A DNA stretch of 64,000 bases, from assembly GCA_050084985.1 (NCBI GenBank), contig JBITNC010000001.1, forward strand, positions 84,196,001-84,260,000, in the 5' to 3' direction. The stretch is from Nageia nagi (Eukaryota; Pinophyta). The notes below the pieces were generated by a model. The model saw only the letters and a list, made by a program, of their open reading frames with translations. It was not told the DNA's origin and did not search any database. Below are positions 1-11,961 of this stretch, in pieces; the stretch's first letter is position 1, and each line of letters starts with the position of its first letter. The position numbers were made by a program, and so were the translations under genes.

Positions 1-1664
1 AGGTTCCTTGAAAGAGTAGAAGGTGGTTGGAATACACTCTTGTTGGTTTTCTACTCAATCTCTCAGTTATAGGCCAGTTCCTATCTATTATAAAGGTTTA
101 AAGTAACAAGAAAAAGATAAAAAGGTGTAGAGTTACAAGAAAGAGATTAACAAATTGAACTAAAACTAAAACAAGAATTTCATAGCCTAGGCATTGCAAC
201 ATAGGCAACAATCCATAACCAAGACTAAGAATAGCAAGCTATCTTACCCTTGGGGTCTCACAATCATAATACACAACCATAACTTAAGACAACATCTCAT
301 ACATAACATTTATAAAATCAATAAACAACCACTTATTAAAAAAGATCAAAACATTATCTATTTGCATTATCATATATGAAAACATCTTACAAACCTAGGC
401 AAATTTGCTAGAATGTCCAACCTCTTTGATTTCTAATAGTCCACCATTTATACATTTACATGCCTTGCTGGGTTGTTGTCTATCATTAATATACATAATT
501 ACTCATATTGATTGAAGTTAATGAGAAAAATTATTTACAATAAATATTACAACTATGTTAGATTACATAGTGAATAAGTATCAATAGCATGACTATCTAG
601 GAATTTGCAATTGTTGAAGAGTCATATCCATTGAGCTGTAATCCTCTTGACATGTCTTTGACTACTCCTTCTTTGGCTATGTAGTTGATTCAAGATGGTA
701 CTATAGCTTATTTAATAAATACTCATCTATAATCTGATAGGTATGATCTGGTACTATGTTTTATTGATAGCTATCTACTTATCTGCAATCATTGATGGTC
801 CATACTATAGTTCTAAATGAATAGAGTAATGGGGGGTTGTGAATAGTATATAAATTTAGTTCAAGAATAAACTACCATTATTATATGGAATTGAGTTGAA
901 TTTGACACATTAACAGGGCCTTGAGGGTCAAACACTTAAGATCAAGTGGACCCTAGTGTTACTTCTTATCCATTACTCTTACCTTAGTCTAGTGGTTCCT
1001 ATTTATTTTTTCTAGGTTCTATTGATAATTTGGCTCTTTTTATTACCTAATAATTTTAACCAAAAGTTCTAACATCATCACTTAAATTTGGTAGGCTCTA
1101 TTTGAGATCTTCATAAATCATCACCTGCCATTACTTATTTTGAGACCTGCTAATTTTAGCCAAAAGTTATGATTTCACTATTGAAAATTAGCGAGGTTTA
1201 TTCACTTTTGGGCATCTCCTATTGATTACTTAGGCATAACTTGGACTTATATTTACAAAAACTCCTACACATTTTATTTACAACTCCCAAAAATTGTATT
1301 TACAATAACTCTTGAACATTTCCTTATACTTTTCTCTTCCCATACATAATGCTTTTATACATAAAGTTCCCTCCCCATTTGAATGTTAATATGACTTAAG
1401 ATTTATCCCCAAGAGTTATTACAATACTCAATCAAATTTGACTAGAAATTTATAAGCAAAAATATCAAAGATAAGGACTTATACATACAATAGCCAAATT
1501 ATATATACAATAGCCAGATCTTGACAATGCTCAAAATTCTTCAAACATAGGGCTAATAAAAGACTCAAATTTAATGTTAAAGAGAAGAGAGTTGGAATAG
1601 AATTATTTTTTAAAATAATTATAGTGTGTTACCCCAACTTAGAGTGAAATTTTGAAAGAATACA
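1..1664 (-). repeat. Element A 3' LTR (left end beyond window)
   Basis: The segment aligns with 21,657-23,328. On the minus strand it opens TGTATTCTTTC at 1,664, the expected TG start of an LTR. About 70 bases of its far end are missing because the window starts inside it. Just outside it on the minus-strand 5' side the sequence is purine-rich (ccaaaagat), a weak polypurine-tract candidate. Confidence 0.85.
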
Positions 1665-1875
1665 ATCTTTTGGCAACTCTTAGGGTCTCCACCTACTAGA
1701 GAATAGGACCTACTATTTGTTGCTTTAAAGGGTATTAGGTGGTGGAATCAACTCTATTGTAATGAAGGGGTACATATTCTTATTCAAATATTTAAGGTCT
1801 TGATATTCAACTTGTGATAAAATAGGGGATGCTTAAATCTTTACAATATATTCTTTGAAACCTATTAGAACATTC
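1665..1875 (-). other. Element A 3' leader, copy a (junction with aORF middle at about 1,875)
   Basis: The segment matches 6,568-6,815, the stretch between the extra ORF and the LTR in the most complete copy. At about 1,875 similarity switches to the middle of the extra ORF (matching about 8,990 and 13,630), so this copy has lost the C-terminal half of that ORF. No coding potential is seen. Confidence 0.6.
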
Positions 1876-3300
1876 TTCCTTATCCTTATTACTTTTTTCA
1901 TTTCTCCTAGAGGATCATACATCTATAGGGCTTTTACCATATCCACTTTAAAATTATGTATAATAAATTCTACTATACTATCTTTACAACCTGCTTTTGA
2001 AAGAGTGAAATTTTTAGTAGAAGTTGATATATCTATAATAGATTTAAAACTACCCTTGAACCCATACTTGGTCTCTATGGTATATAGTTTCCTACCTATC
2101 TGTATGGAATATAGTTGAGGGGTTACATACTTAGGTAAGAAAAAGTTCTTTAAAAATACTTGTACCTCATAATCATGGTGCAATCTTTGAGAAAGTACTA
2201 ATCATAGAAGTTATTTCCTCCCTATAGCTTCAACATAGCACTCTTATGTAGTCTACTAGGGAGTCTTTCTATCAACATCTGTACTATTATTACATAGAAT
2301 TTATCCATGAACTCATAATACAATCCATGAAACTTGCTCAAGATTGGTACCCTCAAATCAATCAGTACTAGTCCAGTACTTGGATTCATCGACTCAATTG
2401 GTAGCCCTAACTCCATAAGTTTGTTAAGGTTTTGATGGGCCAAGAGCTACTAAAGATACAAAGAGTGTTTAAAATTTGATTTTTGAATTTTGAAAAGACA
2501 TCTCTTTATCTTATTTGAAATAAAAGCTAGAAAGTCATAGTAGACTTGTGCCTCTAAGATATTATAAGCCATACACACCATGGCTTCATTTGCTTTTATT
2601 TTAATTTTCTTCCTTAGAATGATAACCAGTGTCTATAACACTTCTCTAACCCTCTTATTTTCAAATAGGGTGATCTCATAGCTTAGCCAAAGCTATGTGA
2701 TTTTATTCTTTTGATATCTCTCATCAATCTAGTTTATCATTTCATCTTCATTATTAGAGAAATCATTTTTCTCTCTTTTTAAATCAATCTATTTTTTGAC
2801 ATGGAAAGTTCAATCAGCTAGGATGATAAATGCTTAAAGAATAGAATCAAGGGAGTAGTCTAGTATTACTTCAAATTTTGGTTCTAACTCTTCTCCCTAC
2901 TCTTGGTCCTTGAACATTCCTATTTGATAACCTTATTGGTTATGCCTATGTGCTACCAAATATAAGAACTCAAGGCAAGTGAATGATTCATAAAGCACAT
3001 AATAAGCTAGGCTTTGGTCAATCATGATGTCTCTTTTGATTGTGCTAATGATTTCCTTTTTCTAGCAACTTTAGGATACATATGTTCTAGAAGGATGCAA
3101 TTAGGGTCAGCCCTCCATGTATCAATGTGGTTTGTCACCCCCATCTCAGTCCAATTCACCCCTAGAGTATTCTCAAGGTATTCCTATTACATGGCTATCA
3201 AGTTGGCATCCACTTGTTCTATTTTACCTAGATTTGATGATTTGGAAGTCACCATGGTAATAGCACTTTTTTTAGAATATTTGTTTTACATTTGAGATTC
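1876..3300 (-). pseudogene. Element A extra ORF (aORF), N-terminal part, copy a
   Basis: This is the degraded N-terminal third of the extra ORF that follows integrase. An ATG at 3,255 opens MVTSKSSN, matching MATSKSSN at 10,278 in copy b. Readable pieces lie at 2,222-2,443 and 1,923-2,183 and match 13,737-14,213 (shared words include MNPSTGLVLIDLR, ETKYGFKGSFKSIID and KDSIVEFI). Function is unknown and I recognise no standard domain. Stops and frameshifts break it throughout, and it is cut at about 1,875, where it joins the element's 3' leader. Plus-strand open frames over 1,855-2,118 and 3,014-3,295 are antisense shadows of it. Confidence 0.7.
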
Positions 3301-3829
3301 ATAATCCACACTTTGTAAGGTCTAGCAACTATGTAACTCCTTACTCAACTTAGCTCTACAAACTATAAGCTTTGGTAACTCTAGAAACTCATATGTTCGA
3401 AAATGGCTAAGTGTTCAGTCAGAGGCCAAGCAAGATATTTTATTCATCCAAGGCTTATGAGACTTCTATTAATGGTAATTAATGCTTAGGGTGTTGAGAT
3501 TCATGTATCATACAAATTGGGCTACCACAAGTTGGATGAGTCAATTTGGAGCATGCCAAATTTAAATTAGGGTACCCATATGATGGTTTGAGCAAATATT
3601 TCTTTAAATGTTGTCCTATTCAATTGATAGCTTAGTGGCACACTAACATTAACCCAAGATCATGCCAAATTAATGTTGAGCATTAATTGATACCTACTTT
3701 CTTAGAATCTATGTCTAGAAGATGTACAAGCCTTAATTGTTTTTAAATTACATACACTATATAGTCTCTAGTGGGTGTTACAAGATCACCCTATCACCCA
3801 ATAAATCTTCAAATAGATCCTATCAATAT
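3301..3829 (-). other. Element A integrase-aORF spacer, copy a
   Basis: About 530 bases without coding signal separate the aORF start from the integrase C-terminus. The same spacer recurs at about 10,320-10,835 and 15,011-15,525, sharing for example the word cattaacccaagatca or close variants. It presumably held the 5' leader or splice region of the aORF; that is inference. Confidence 0.5.
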
Positions 3830-4924
3830 AAATAGATAATTCCTGGGACTCGATGATGTCTTCTAACATAAATGTATTACTTTGCATAGCTTAATGATGA
3901 TATAAGGCCCCCTCCATAGAGAGTTCAATTTTTGGTATCTTTTAGGCTTTACTCTCTCCTCATCCCACTTGAGGACAATATCACCTAGTTTAAACTTCAC
4001 CTAGAAAGACTTTTTCTTATCAAACCATTTCTTGATAATGTGATGGTGATGTTGAAATGACTCATATGCTTTGTTCTAATCTTCTTCCAATTTTAGAAGC
4101 TAATCATACTTAAATTATAGTGGCTCAAAGTCATGGTCCTTAATTTCTTGCAAGATTTTTAATATTAGTAACTTAATGTGTATTGGCAACATGGGTATTT
4201 TACTAGATACTAGTGCATATGGTGATATTTTGATTATTGATTTAATACTAATTCTATCTACCCATAATGCAAAGTCTAATTGTGTAGGCCACTATCTAGG
4301 ATTCCCTTCAATTGTTCTTTTGATGATCTAGGTTAGGTTTTTATTAGTTGATTCAACTAACCCATTACCTTATGGGTAATAATTTGAAGAAAATAACTAG
4401 TATATCTCATATTCAACAATAAAGATTGATAATTTACCTCTAATAAATGTCAAACCATTATCTGAGATAATAGTCTATGGGATTCCAAAGTGAGTGATTA
4501 TTCTTTTGATCATTTTTATCACTACTTAATCTATATTCTTACATGGCACTGCTTCTAACCATTTAGTAAAATAGTTTGTTGTATTTAGGATGGAATAATG
4601 GCCTACTAAATAATTTGATTTTATAACACCAATGAAGTCCATACCCTATTATTGAAATGGTTCCTCAACTATCATAGGTTTAAGAGGCATAGTAGCTTGC
4701 CTTTTTTTTCCATAAGTCTGCTACATTTGTCACATTTTTGGGCAATCTTAAATGAATCTTGTAATGTGGTGGGATAATAATACCCAACTTGTAAAATGTT
4801 TACTATCATATTTGGTCAACTATAATGCCCACCAGAGAATCCATAATGAAATTCATGCAATATTCTTCGAGATTCATCGTGAGTCACACATCTTAGTAGG
4901 GTTTGATCAATGTTCTTTCTATAT
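3830..4924 (-). pseudogene. Element A integrase, copy a (from zinc-binding region on)
   Basis: This aligns with 10,840-11,961 and 15,530-16,660, which encode the integrase zinc-binding segment, catalytic core and C-terminal region (see the copy at 15,530-16,680). Integrase would join element cDNA to host DNA. Here it is fragmentary, with frequent stops. The 5' edge on the minus strand is abrupt: near 4,921-4,924 the match to integrase ends and sequence of the aORF C-terminal part begins, so this copy has no RT or RNase H upstream. Plus-strand open frames in the region are antisense. Confidence 0.72.
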
Positions 4925-5915
4925 AGATAATAATTTGTTAAATGCTATCATAGTTTGTAACTCAACCTTAACTTGATTGACCTTTTGGCCATCTATAACT
5001 GCAAATCAAGCTTTAAGATCTTATATGGTTTGATTTGCATTATCCAACTCGAACTTTGTTTCTATCAAGCCCTTCTTAAATTCTATATTTTGCTTATCAA
5101 GCTTTGTAAGTAGGTATTACTATTTGTCTTTAAGGGAGTAATATTTCTTATATTGATCAATTTTCTTATTCAATTTATCTATCATAGTCTCCAATACTTA
5201 AAGACTTTTACTAGTCACCATTGAAGTATTCACAAGGCACCTAGATTGGTCAATTAATAGAGCACTCTTCATACTTACATCAATTATAGCAGTGGGAGAA
5301 GTATCCAATTGTCGTTATTTGAGAGACATTTATGCTATCTTAATGTCTCCTATTTCTATTACTTTAATCAAAAATTTTAACTATTTCTCAGGGAGCATAG
5401 GAGGTTTATTGACAAAGGTTTCCTAATCAATGGGTTCTACAATTTGTGTAGAAAAAATTAATTTAATCTTCTCTTGGGAGGTTGTAGGAATTAAAGAATG
5501 ATGAGTATTTACATAAGGTGGATGTTGTGACCTATTAAGTAGGTTCTAGTTTTGTTGGAGGTGTAGAATCTTGAATTTTTATTTCTTTTTTGCTTCCTCC
5601 ATGACCTTATCTTCATCATCAGCTTTATCCATTAGTTCTAAGTCTCTTTTCTTTCTAGATTCATCATCATCACCTAGTCTACCTCTAGGCATAGTTGCTA
5701 TAGATCTACCTACTCCAAGTACATTTCCTCTACCTTGTTGAATTTGCATTTATTCCTTATCCAAAGCTTCTTGGTTTCTAGGACTTCTTTTTTTAGGACT
5801 TCTTTTTTTGGGACTTCTTCTTAAGCATTAGTATCTGTATTTTGAGGTTCTTGCAACTTCTCTATATAAAATATTTCTACTTCTTTTTCTACAACCCTTG
5901 AATTTTCTTCTATGA
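4925..5915 (-). pseudogene. Element A aORF, C-terminal part, copy a (coiled-coil and basic region)
   Basis: This matches 11,962-12,985 and about 7,375-8,340. It covers the basic, Lys/Ser-rich stretch, the acidic Asp-rich patch and the coiled-coil region of the extra ORF, all frame-broken. It is bounded by two junctions: LTR-derived sequence at 5,916 and integrase at about 4,924. The second junction is the same as the one at about 11,962. Confidence 0.65.
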
Positions 5916-6567
5916 TGATTTGGCTCTTCTTAGTACCTACTAATTTTAGCCAAAAGTTTTGACATCATCTCTTAAAATTGGTAGGTTCTATTTGGGATCT
6001 TCATAAATCATCACCTACCATTAACTATTCTAAGATGCATTGATTTTAGCCAAAATTTATGACATCATTGTTGAAAATTGATAAGGTTTATTTACTTCTA
6101 GGCATCTCTTACTAATTAATTAGACATAACTTGAACTTATATTTACAAAAACTCCCAAACATTGTATTTACAATGACTCCTAAACATTGTATTTATAATA
6201 ACTCCTAAATATTTCCTTAGACTTTTTTCTTCCAATACATAATAATTTTATACATATAGTTCCCTCCCCATTTGAATGTCAATACAACTTAAGGTTTATC
6301 CTTGTGAGTTATTACAACACTTGATCAACTTTGACTAGAAATTTACAAGGCAAAATATCAAAGATAAGAACTTATCCATACAATAGCAAAATTATATATA
6401 CAATAGCTGAATCTTGACAATGCCTAAAATTTTTCAAACTTAGGGATAATAGAAGACTCAAATTTAATGTTAAATGGAAGAGAGTTGGAATATAAAGAAT
6501 GTTTTGAAAAGAATAAAAGAATGATAGTGTGTTACCTCAACTCAAAGTGAAATTATGAAAGAATACA
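5916..6567 (-). repeat. Internal fragment of element A LTR
   Basis: It aligns with about 1,028-1,664 of the left LTR and the corresponding 3'-most part (plus coordinates) of the right LTR. It ends gaataca at 6,567 as the others do, and the 3' leader follows it. On the other side, at about 5,916, it is fused directly to aORF sequence, so roughly 1.1 kb of the LTR is missing. It marks the end of one element copy within the composite. Confidence 0.78.
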
Positions 6568-6985
6568 ATCTTCTAATAGCTCTTGGGGTCTTCATCTACT
6601 AGAGAATAGGACCCACTATTTGCTACATCCAGTAGCTTGTTTAGATGTATATTTGGTAGAGGTCTTAGGTGGTGGAATTATCTCTACTAGGAGGAAGGGA
6701 TGCATCTTCTTATTCAAATATTTAAGGTCTTAATAGTTAACTTGTTACAAAATAGGGGATGCTTTAATCTTTACAATATCTTCCTTGAAACCCATTAGAA
6801 CATTCTCTAGCCTCCTAGTGTGTAGGAACCTTATGATTACTTATTAAGTAAGGTCATTTATTTGTTGTAAATATAAGATTTACTTTTTAGAAAAAGACTG
6901 CTTAAGGAATTGATTAGTATTACCTACCCAACTAGCAGCACTACCTTATACATTTCGTTCCTCCAATAATTTGATAGCTTTTATT
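6568..6985 (-). other. Element A 3' leader, copy b
   Basis: The stretch between the end of the most complete aORF copy and the internal LTR fragment. It matches 1,665-1,875 over its first ~240 bases. No open frame of note is seen. Confidence 0.5.
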
Positions 6986-9900
6986 TCAATCAAAGAATTA
7001 AAGATTTATTAATAAATCCCATATCTATTATGAGCTATTGTTTACCAATCTCCATGTTGAACACCAAATTTTGGAGTTCACATATATCTTGGATCCTTCT
7101 CAAATATGATTATCTTGGTTTGAGAGTAATGGTAGCTATATCTTTTTCAATCAAGACTCTCAACCAACTTTGCATTTTTTCAAGAACTAACCTTGATGTA
7201 TCTAGAGCCAACCAATGGAGAATGGTCTATGCATTGAACTATTTGATGGCTTATAGTGTCTATTATTTTAACAAATGTAAATGTGATAAGGTCACCATCC
7301 TATTTTTGACTTGCTCCACTAAGGATTTTTTAAAGACTTTTATGAGCAATAATAGTTTCAAATTATCACTAGATAATACTTTGTTAGCCATTATCTTGGT
7401 TTGTAACTCAGTCTCAACTTGCTTGACCTTTTGGCCATCTATAATTGCAACCTAAGCTTTAAGATCTTATATGGTTTGATTTGCATTATCCAACTCAACC
7501 TTTATTTCTATCAAGCGCTTCTCAAATTCTATCTTTTGCTTATCATTGCAAGTAGTTATTTATTTTTATTTTGCAACTCGATAACTATTTTGTCATTAAA
7601 GGAGCAATCTTTCTTATATTGATCTATTTTTTTATTCATTTTATCTATCTTAGTTTCCGATGCTTGAAGACTTTTACTGGTCACCATTGAAGTATTCACA
7701 AGGCACCTAGATTGGTCAATACTAGAGCACTTTGCATACTTACATCGATTATAATCATGAGAGAAGTATCCAATTGTCCTTATTTGAAAGACATTTGTGC
7801 TATCTTAATGTCTCCCATTTCTTTTACTTTATTCAAAATTTTTGACTATTTCTTAGGGAGCATAGGAGGTTTATTGATAAAGGTTTTCCAATCAATGGGT
7901 TCTACAATTTTTGTAGAAAGAGTTGATTTAATCTCTTCTTGGGAGACTTAGGAATTAAAGAATGAGGAGGAGTATGTACACCTGAGGTGGACATTATGAC
8001 CTATTGAGTAGGTTCTGATTACTTTGGAGGTGTAGAATCTTAAATTTTTATTTCTATTTTTGCTTCCTCCATTACCTTATCTTCATCATCACCATCATCA
8101 CTCAGTCTACCTCTAGGCATAGCTACTATAGATCTACCTACTCCAAGTACATTTCCCCTACCTTGTTGAATTTGCATTTGTTCCTTGTCTGAGGCTTCTT
8201 GGTTTTCTAGGACTTCTTTTTTGAGACTTCTTCTTTTTTTGGTAATTCTTCTTAAGCACTAGTATATGTATTTTGAGGCTCTTGCAACTTCTCTATATAA
8301 AATATTCCTACTTATTTTTCCATAACCCTTGAAGTTTCTTCTATGATTTTGGAAGGTCGAGGCATAGTCCTCTAAGATTTGGGTTGTGTAGTGCAAGGTT
8401 TCTCTACTGGTCTTTACTCCTTCTTTAGGGTTTGTTATTTTTTAGCAAGGATCTAAATTCTCTTCTCATTTTTGAAGAAGAATTTTCATAAGTAGTAGCA
8501 ATATCTAAGGGATTTTGTTCTCCTTTCTTTGCAAGATCTTGTAAACTGGATGGTTATCCAACTTCTATTTGCCTTACTCCTGTAACTAAATTTTCTTAAA
8601 ATTTAGAAGGAAGAGGGTAGCCCAATTTTAGCAAAAGATCTTTTGAATTTTTTACCTCCCAAAATTTATCATATATAAATTTCTCAAATAATTCATATTC
8701 AATATGATGAATCTTTGTTGTGTGTTCAAATCTAAAAATTATGAAATAATGGATTTTATTGGGGCCCCAACCCAAATCTATTAGCTGGGTGAGGACACCT
8801 AGGTCAAGGGCAAATTATTACCTCTTATTTTCCCATTTTTTGTATTTTTTTATCCCCTAAAGGGTCATCCAAGCCTTATTTAGGGGTGTAAATTCCTATT
8901 TAAGGTACAATTCTCCTTCTTGCTTACTTTTATTTACAAAATATTGCACATGAGGTCTATACTCATCGGTAAAGGTTGGGTGTTTCTTGCTTGACCTTAT
9001 TACTTTTTCATTTCCATTGAACGATCATACATCCATGAGGCTTTTCCATATCCACTTTAAAATTATTTACAATAAATTCTACTATACTATCTTTACAACC
9101 TAGTTCTAAACAAGTGAAATTTTTAGTAGAAGTTAATATATCTATAATATATTTAAAACTACCCTTGAACCCATACTTGGTCTCTATGGCACATATTTCC
9201 CTGCCCATCTCTATGGAATATAGCTAAAGGGTTACATACTTAGTGGACCCAACATAACACTCTTGCGTAGTCTACTAGGGAGTATTCCTATCAACATTTA
9301 CACTATTGTTGCATAGAATTTATCCATGAACTCTTAATACAATCTTTACAACTTGCTCAAGACTAGTACCCTCAAATCAATTGATACTAGTCTAGTACTT
9401 GGATTCATTAACTCAATTAGTAGCCCTACCTCCATAATTTTGTCAAGGTTTTGATGGGCCAAGAGCCACCAAAGATATGAAGAGTGTCTAAAATATGATT
9501 TTTCAATTTTGAAAAGATTTCTCTTTATCTTATTGAAAATAAAAGCTAGGAAGTCATAGTAGACATGTGCCTCTATGATATTGTAAGCCATACACACCAT
9601 AGCTTCATCTACTTCTATTTTGATTTTCTTCCCCAAAATGACCACTAGTGTCTATAACACTTCTTTATCTCACTTATTTTAAAATAGGGCAATCTCATAG
9701 CTTGGCCAGAGTTGTATGATATATTTCTATTCCCTTGATATCTCTCGTGAATCTAGTTTATCATTTCATCTTCATTACTATAGAAATTATTTTTTTCTAT
9801 TTTAAATCAATTTATTTCTTCACATGGAAAGTTCAATTAGCTAGGATAGCAAATGCTTGATGAATAGAATCAAGGGAGTAGTCTAGTATTACTTCAAATT

Positions 9901-10320
9901 TTGTCTCCAAACCTTCTTCCTACTCTTGGTCCTTCAACATTCCTATTTGATAAACTTTTTGGTTATGCCTATGTGCCATTAAATACAATAAGTTGGGGCA
10001 AGTGAATGATTCATAGGGCACATAATAAGCTAGGCCTTGGTCAATTATGATGTCTCTCTTTGATTGTGCTAATGATTTCCCTTTTCCAGCAACTTTAGGA
10101 TCCATATGTTCTATAAGGATGTGATTAGGGTCAACCCTCCATGTATTAATGTGGTCTATCACCCCCATCTCATTCCAATTCATCATTGGATCCTTCTCAA
10201 GGTATTCCTCTTGCATGGCTATCAAGTTGGCATACACTTATTATATTTAACTAGATTTGATGATTTAGAAGTTGCCATGGTATCAACACTCTTTTTAGAA
10301 CATCTGGTTTGTATTTGAGA
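6986..10320 (-). pseudogene. Element A aORF, copy b (most complete)
   Basis: This is a decayed ORF of roughly 1,100 codons downstream of integrase, product unknown. The N-terminus is near 10,278 (MATSKSSN). The clearest N-terminal block is 9,920-10,237 (NWNEMGVIDHINTWRVD, then AQSKRDIIIDQGLAYYVP). Next come 9,346-9,645 and 9,008-9,208 (ETKYGFKGSFKYIID), a Lys/Ser-rich basic region about 8,200-8,270, an Asp-rich patch, and a heptad-like region about 7,430-7,660. Only this copy continues past 7,375 (minus-strand MANKVLSSDNLKLLLL) to the element's 3' leader. Extra ORFs between integrase and the 3' LTR are known in Tat-group elements such as Ogre and Retand; whether this protein is homologous to those is untested. 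The plus-strand 141-codon frame at 7,030-7,455 lies antisense to it. Confidence 0.68.
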
Positions 10321-10839
10321 CTCATAATCCACACTTTGTAAGGTCTAGCAACTATTTATCTCCTTACTCAACTTAGCTCTACAAACTATAAGCTTTGGTA
10401 ACTCTAGAAACTCATATGCTAAAAAATGGCTAAGTGTTCATTTAGAGGGTAGACAGGATGTTTCATTCATACAAGGTTTTTGAGACTTCTATTAATGGTA
10501 ACTAATGATTATGATGTCTAGATTCATGCATCATATAGAATAGGCTACCATAAGTTGCATGAATAAATTTGGAGAATGCCAAATTTAAATTAGGGTACCC
10601 ATATGATGGTTTGAGAAATTTGAGCAAATATTTTCTTAAATGTTGCCCTATTCAGTTGATAGCTTAGTAGCGCATTAACATTAACCCAAGATCATACCAA
10701 ATTAATGTTGAGCATTAATGGCTACCTACTTTCTTAGAATCTATGTCTAGAATATGTATAAGCCTTAATTTTTTTAAAAAAAAAATATGTACACTATATA
10801 GTCTCTGGCAAGTGTTACAAGATCACCCTATCACTTGGT
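10321..10839 (-). other. Element A integrase-aORF spacer, copy b
   Basis: Non-coding spacer homologous to 3,301-3,829 and 15,011-15,525. No promoter or splice sites could be assigned with confidence. Confidence 0.45.
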
Positions 10840-11961
10840 AAATCTTCAAATAGATCCTATCAATAGGAATAGATAATTCCCAGGACTCGATGATGTCTTG
10901 TAACCTAAATGTATTACTTTGCATGGTTTGAGTGATGATATAAGGCCCCCTCCATAGAGAGTCAAATTTTTGGTATCTTTTAGGCTTTGCTCTCTCTCAT
11001 CCCACTTGAGGACAATATCACCTAGTTCAAACTTCACCCAAGAATACTTTTTCTTATCAAACCATTTCTTGACAATGTGTTGGCAATCTTGAAATGACTC
11101 ATATGCTTTGTTATAATCTTCTTCCAATTTTAGAAGCTAATTATACCTAAATTGTAGTGGGTCATAGTCATGGTCCTCAATTTCTTGCAAGATTTTTAAT
11201 GTCAATAACTTAATGTGTATTGGCAACATAGGTCTTTTACTAGATACCAATGCATATGGATATGTTTTGATTGCTAATTTAATACTGATTCTATCTACCC
11301 ATAATGCAAAGTCAAATTATGTATACCACTATTTGGGTTTCCCTTCGATTGTTCTTTTGATGATTTGAGTTAGGTTTTTATTAGTTGATTTAGCTAACAC
11401 ATTACCTTGTGGGTAATAATTTGAAGGAAATAACTAGTATATCCCATATTCAATAATAAAGATTGATAAGTTACCTCTAAATAAATGTTGTATCATTATC
11501 TGAGACAATAGTCTATGGGATTTTAAAGTGAGTGATTATCCTTTTGATCATTTCTATCACTACTTAATTTGCATTCTTACATGGCATTATTTTTAACCAT
11601 CTATTAAAATAGTTTGTTGTAGTTAGGATGAACTTATGGCTTGCTAAGGAATTTGAGTTTATAACACCAACGAAGTCCATACCCCATTATTGAAAGGGTT
11701 TCTCAACTATCATAGGTTTAAGAGGCATAGTAGCTTACCTTCTTTTTTTCATAAATTTTCTACATTTGTCACATTCTTGGGCAATCTTGAATAAATCTTG
11801 AAATATGATGGGCTAATAATACCTAGTTTGTAAAATTTTTACTATCATAGTTGATCCACTATAATGCCCACCAAAGAATCCATAATGAAATTCATGCAAT
11901 ATTCTTTGAGATTCATCATGAGTCACACATCTTAATAGGGTTTTATCAAAGTTCTTTCTAT
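10840..11961 (-). pseudogene. Element A integrase, copy b
   Basis: The best preserved part is the C-terminal region at 10,846-11,127 on the minus strand. There YNKAYESFQDCQHIVKKWFD is followed by GDIVLKWDERE, the usual post-core motif of plant Ty3/gypsy integrases. The catalytic core (about 11,130-11,800) and zinc-binding segment (about 11,800-11,960) align with copy c but carry many stops. At about 11,962 the match ends and aORF C-terminal sequence begins, so this integrase is not preceded by RNase H. The breakpoint is the same as in copy a. Confidence 0.75.

Noticed and set aside
1855-2118. Plus-strand frames along 1,855-2,118, 3,014-3,295, 4,752-4,976 and 12,316-12,540
   Set aside because: All are shadows of minus-strand integrase or extra-ORF sequence, shown by the repeated copies sharing similarity in the minus reading.
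7030-7455. 141-codon plus-strand open frame
   Set aside because: It lies antisense to the C-terminal part of the element A extra ORF, whose minus-strand reading aligns with the structure of the element; composition is hydrophobic and AT-driven.
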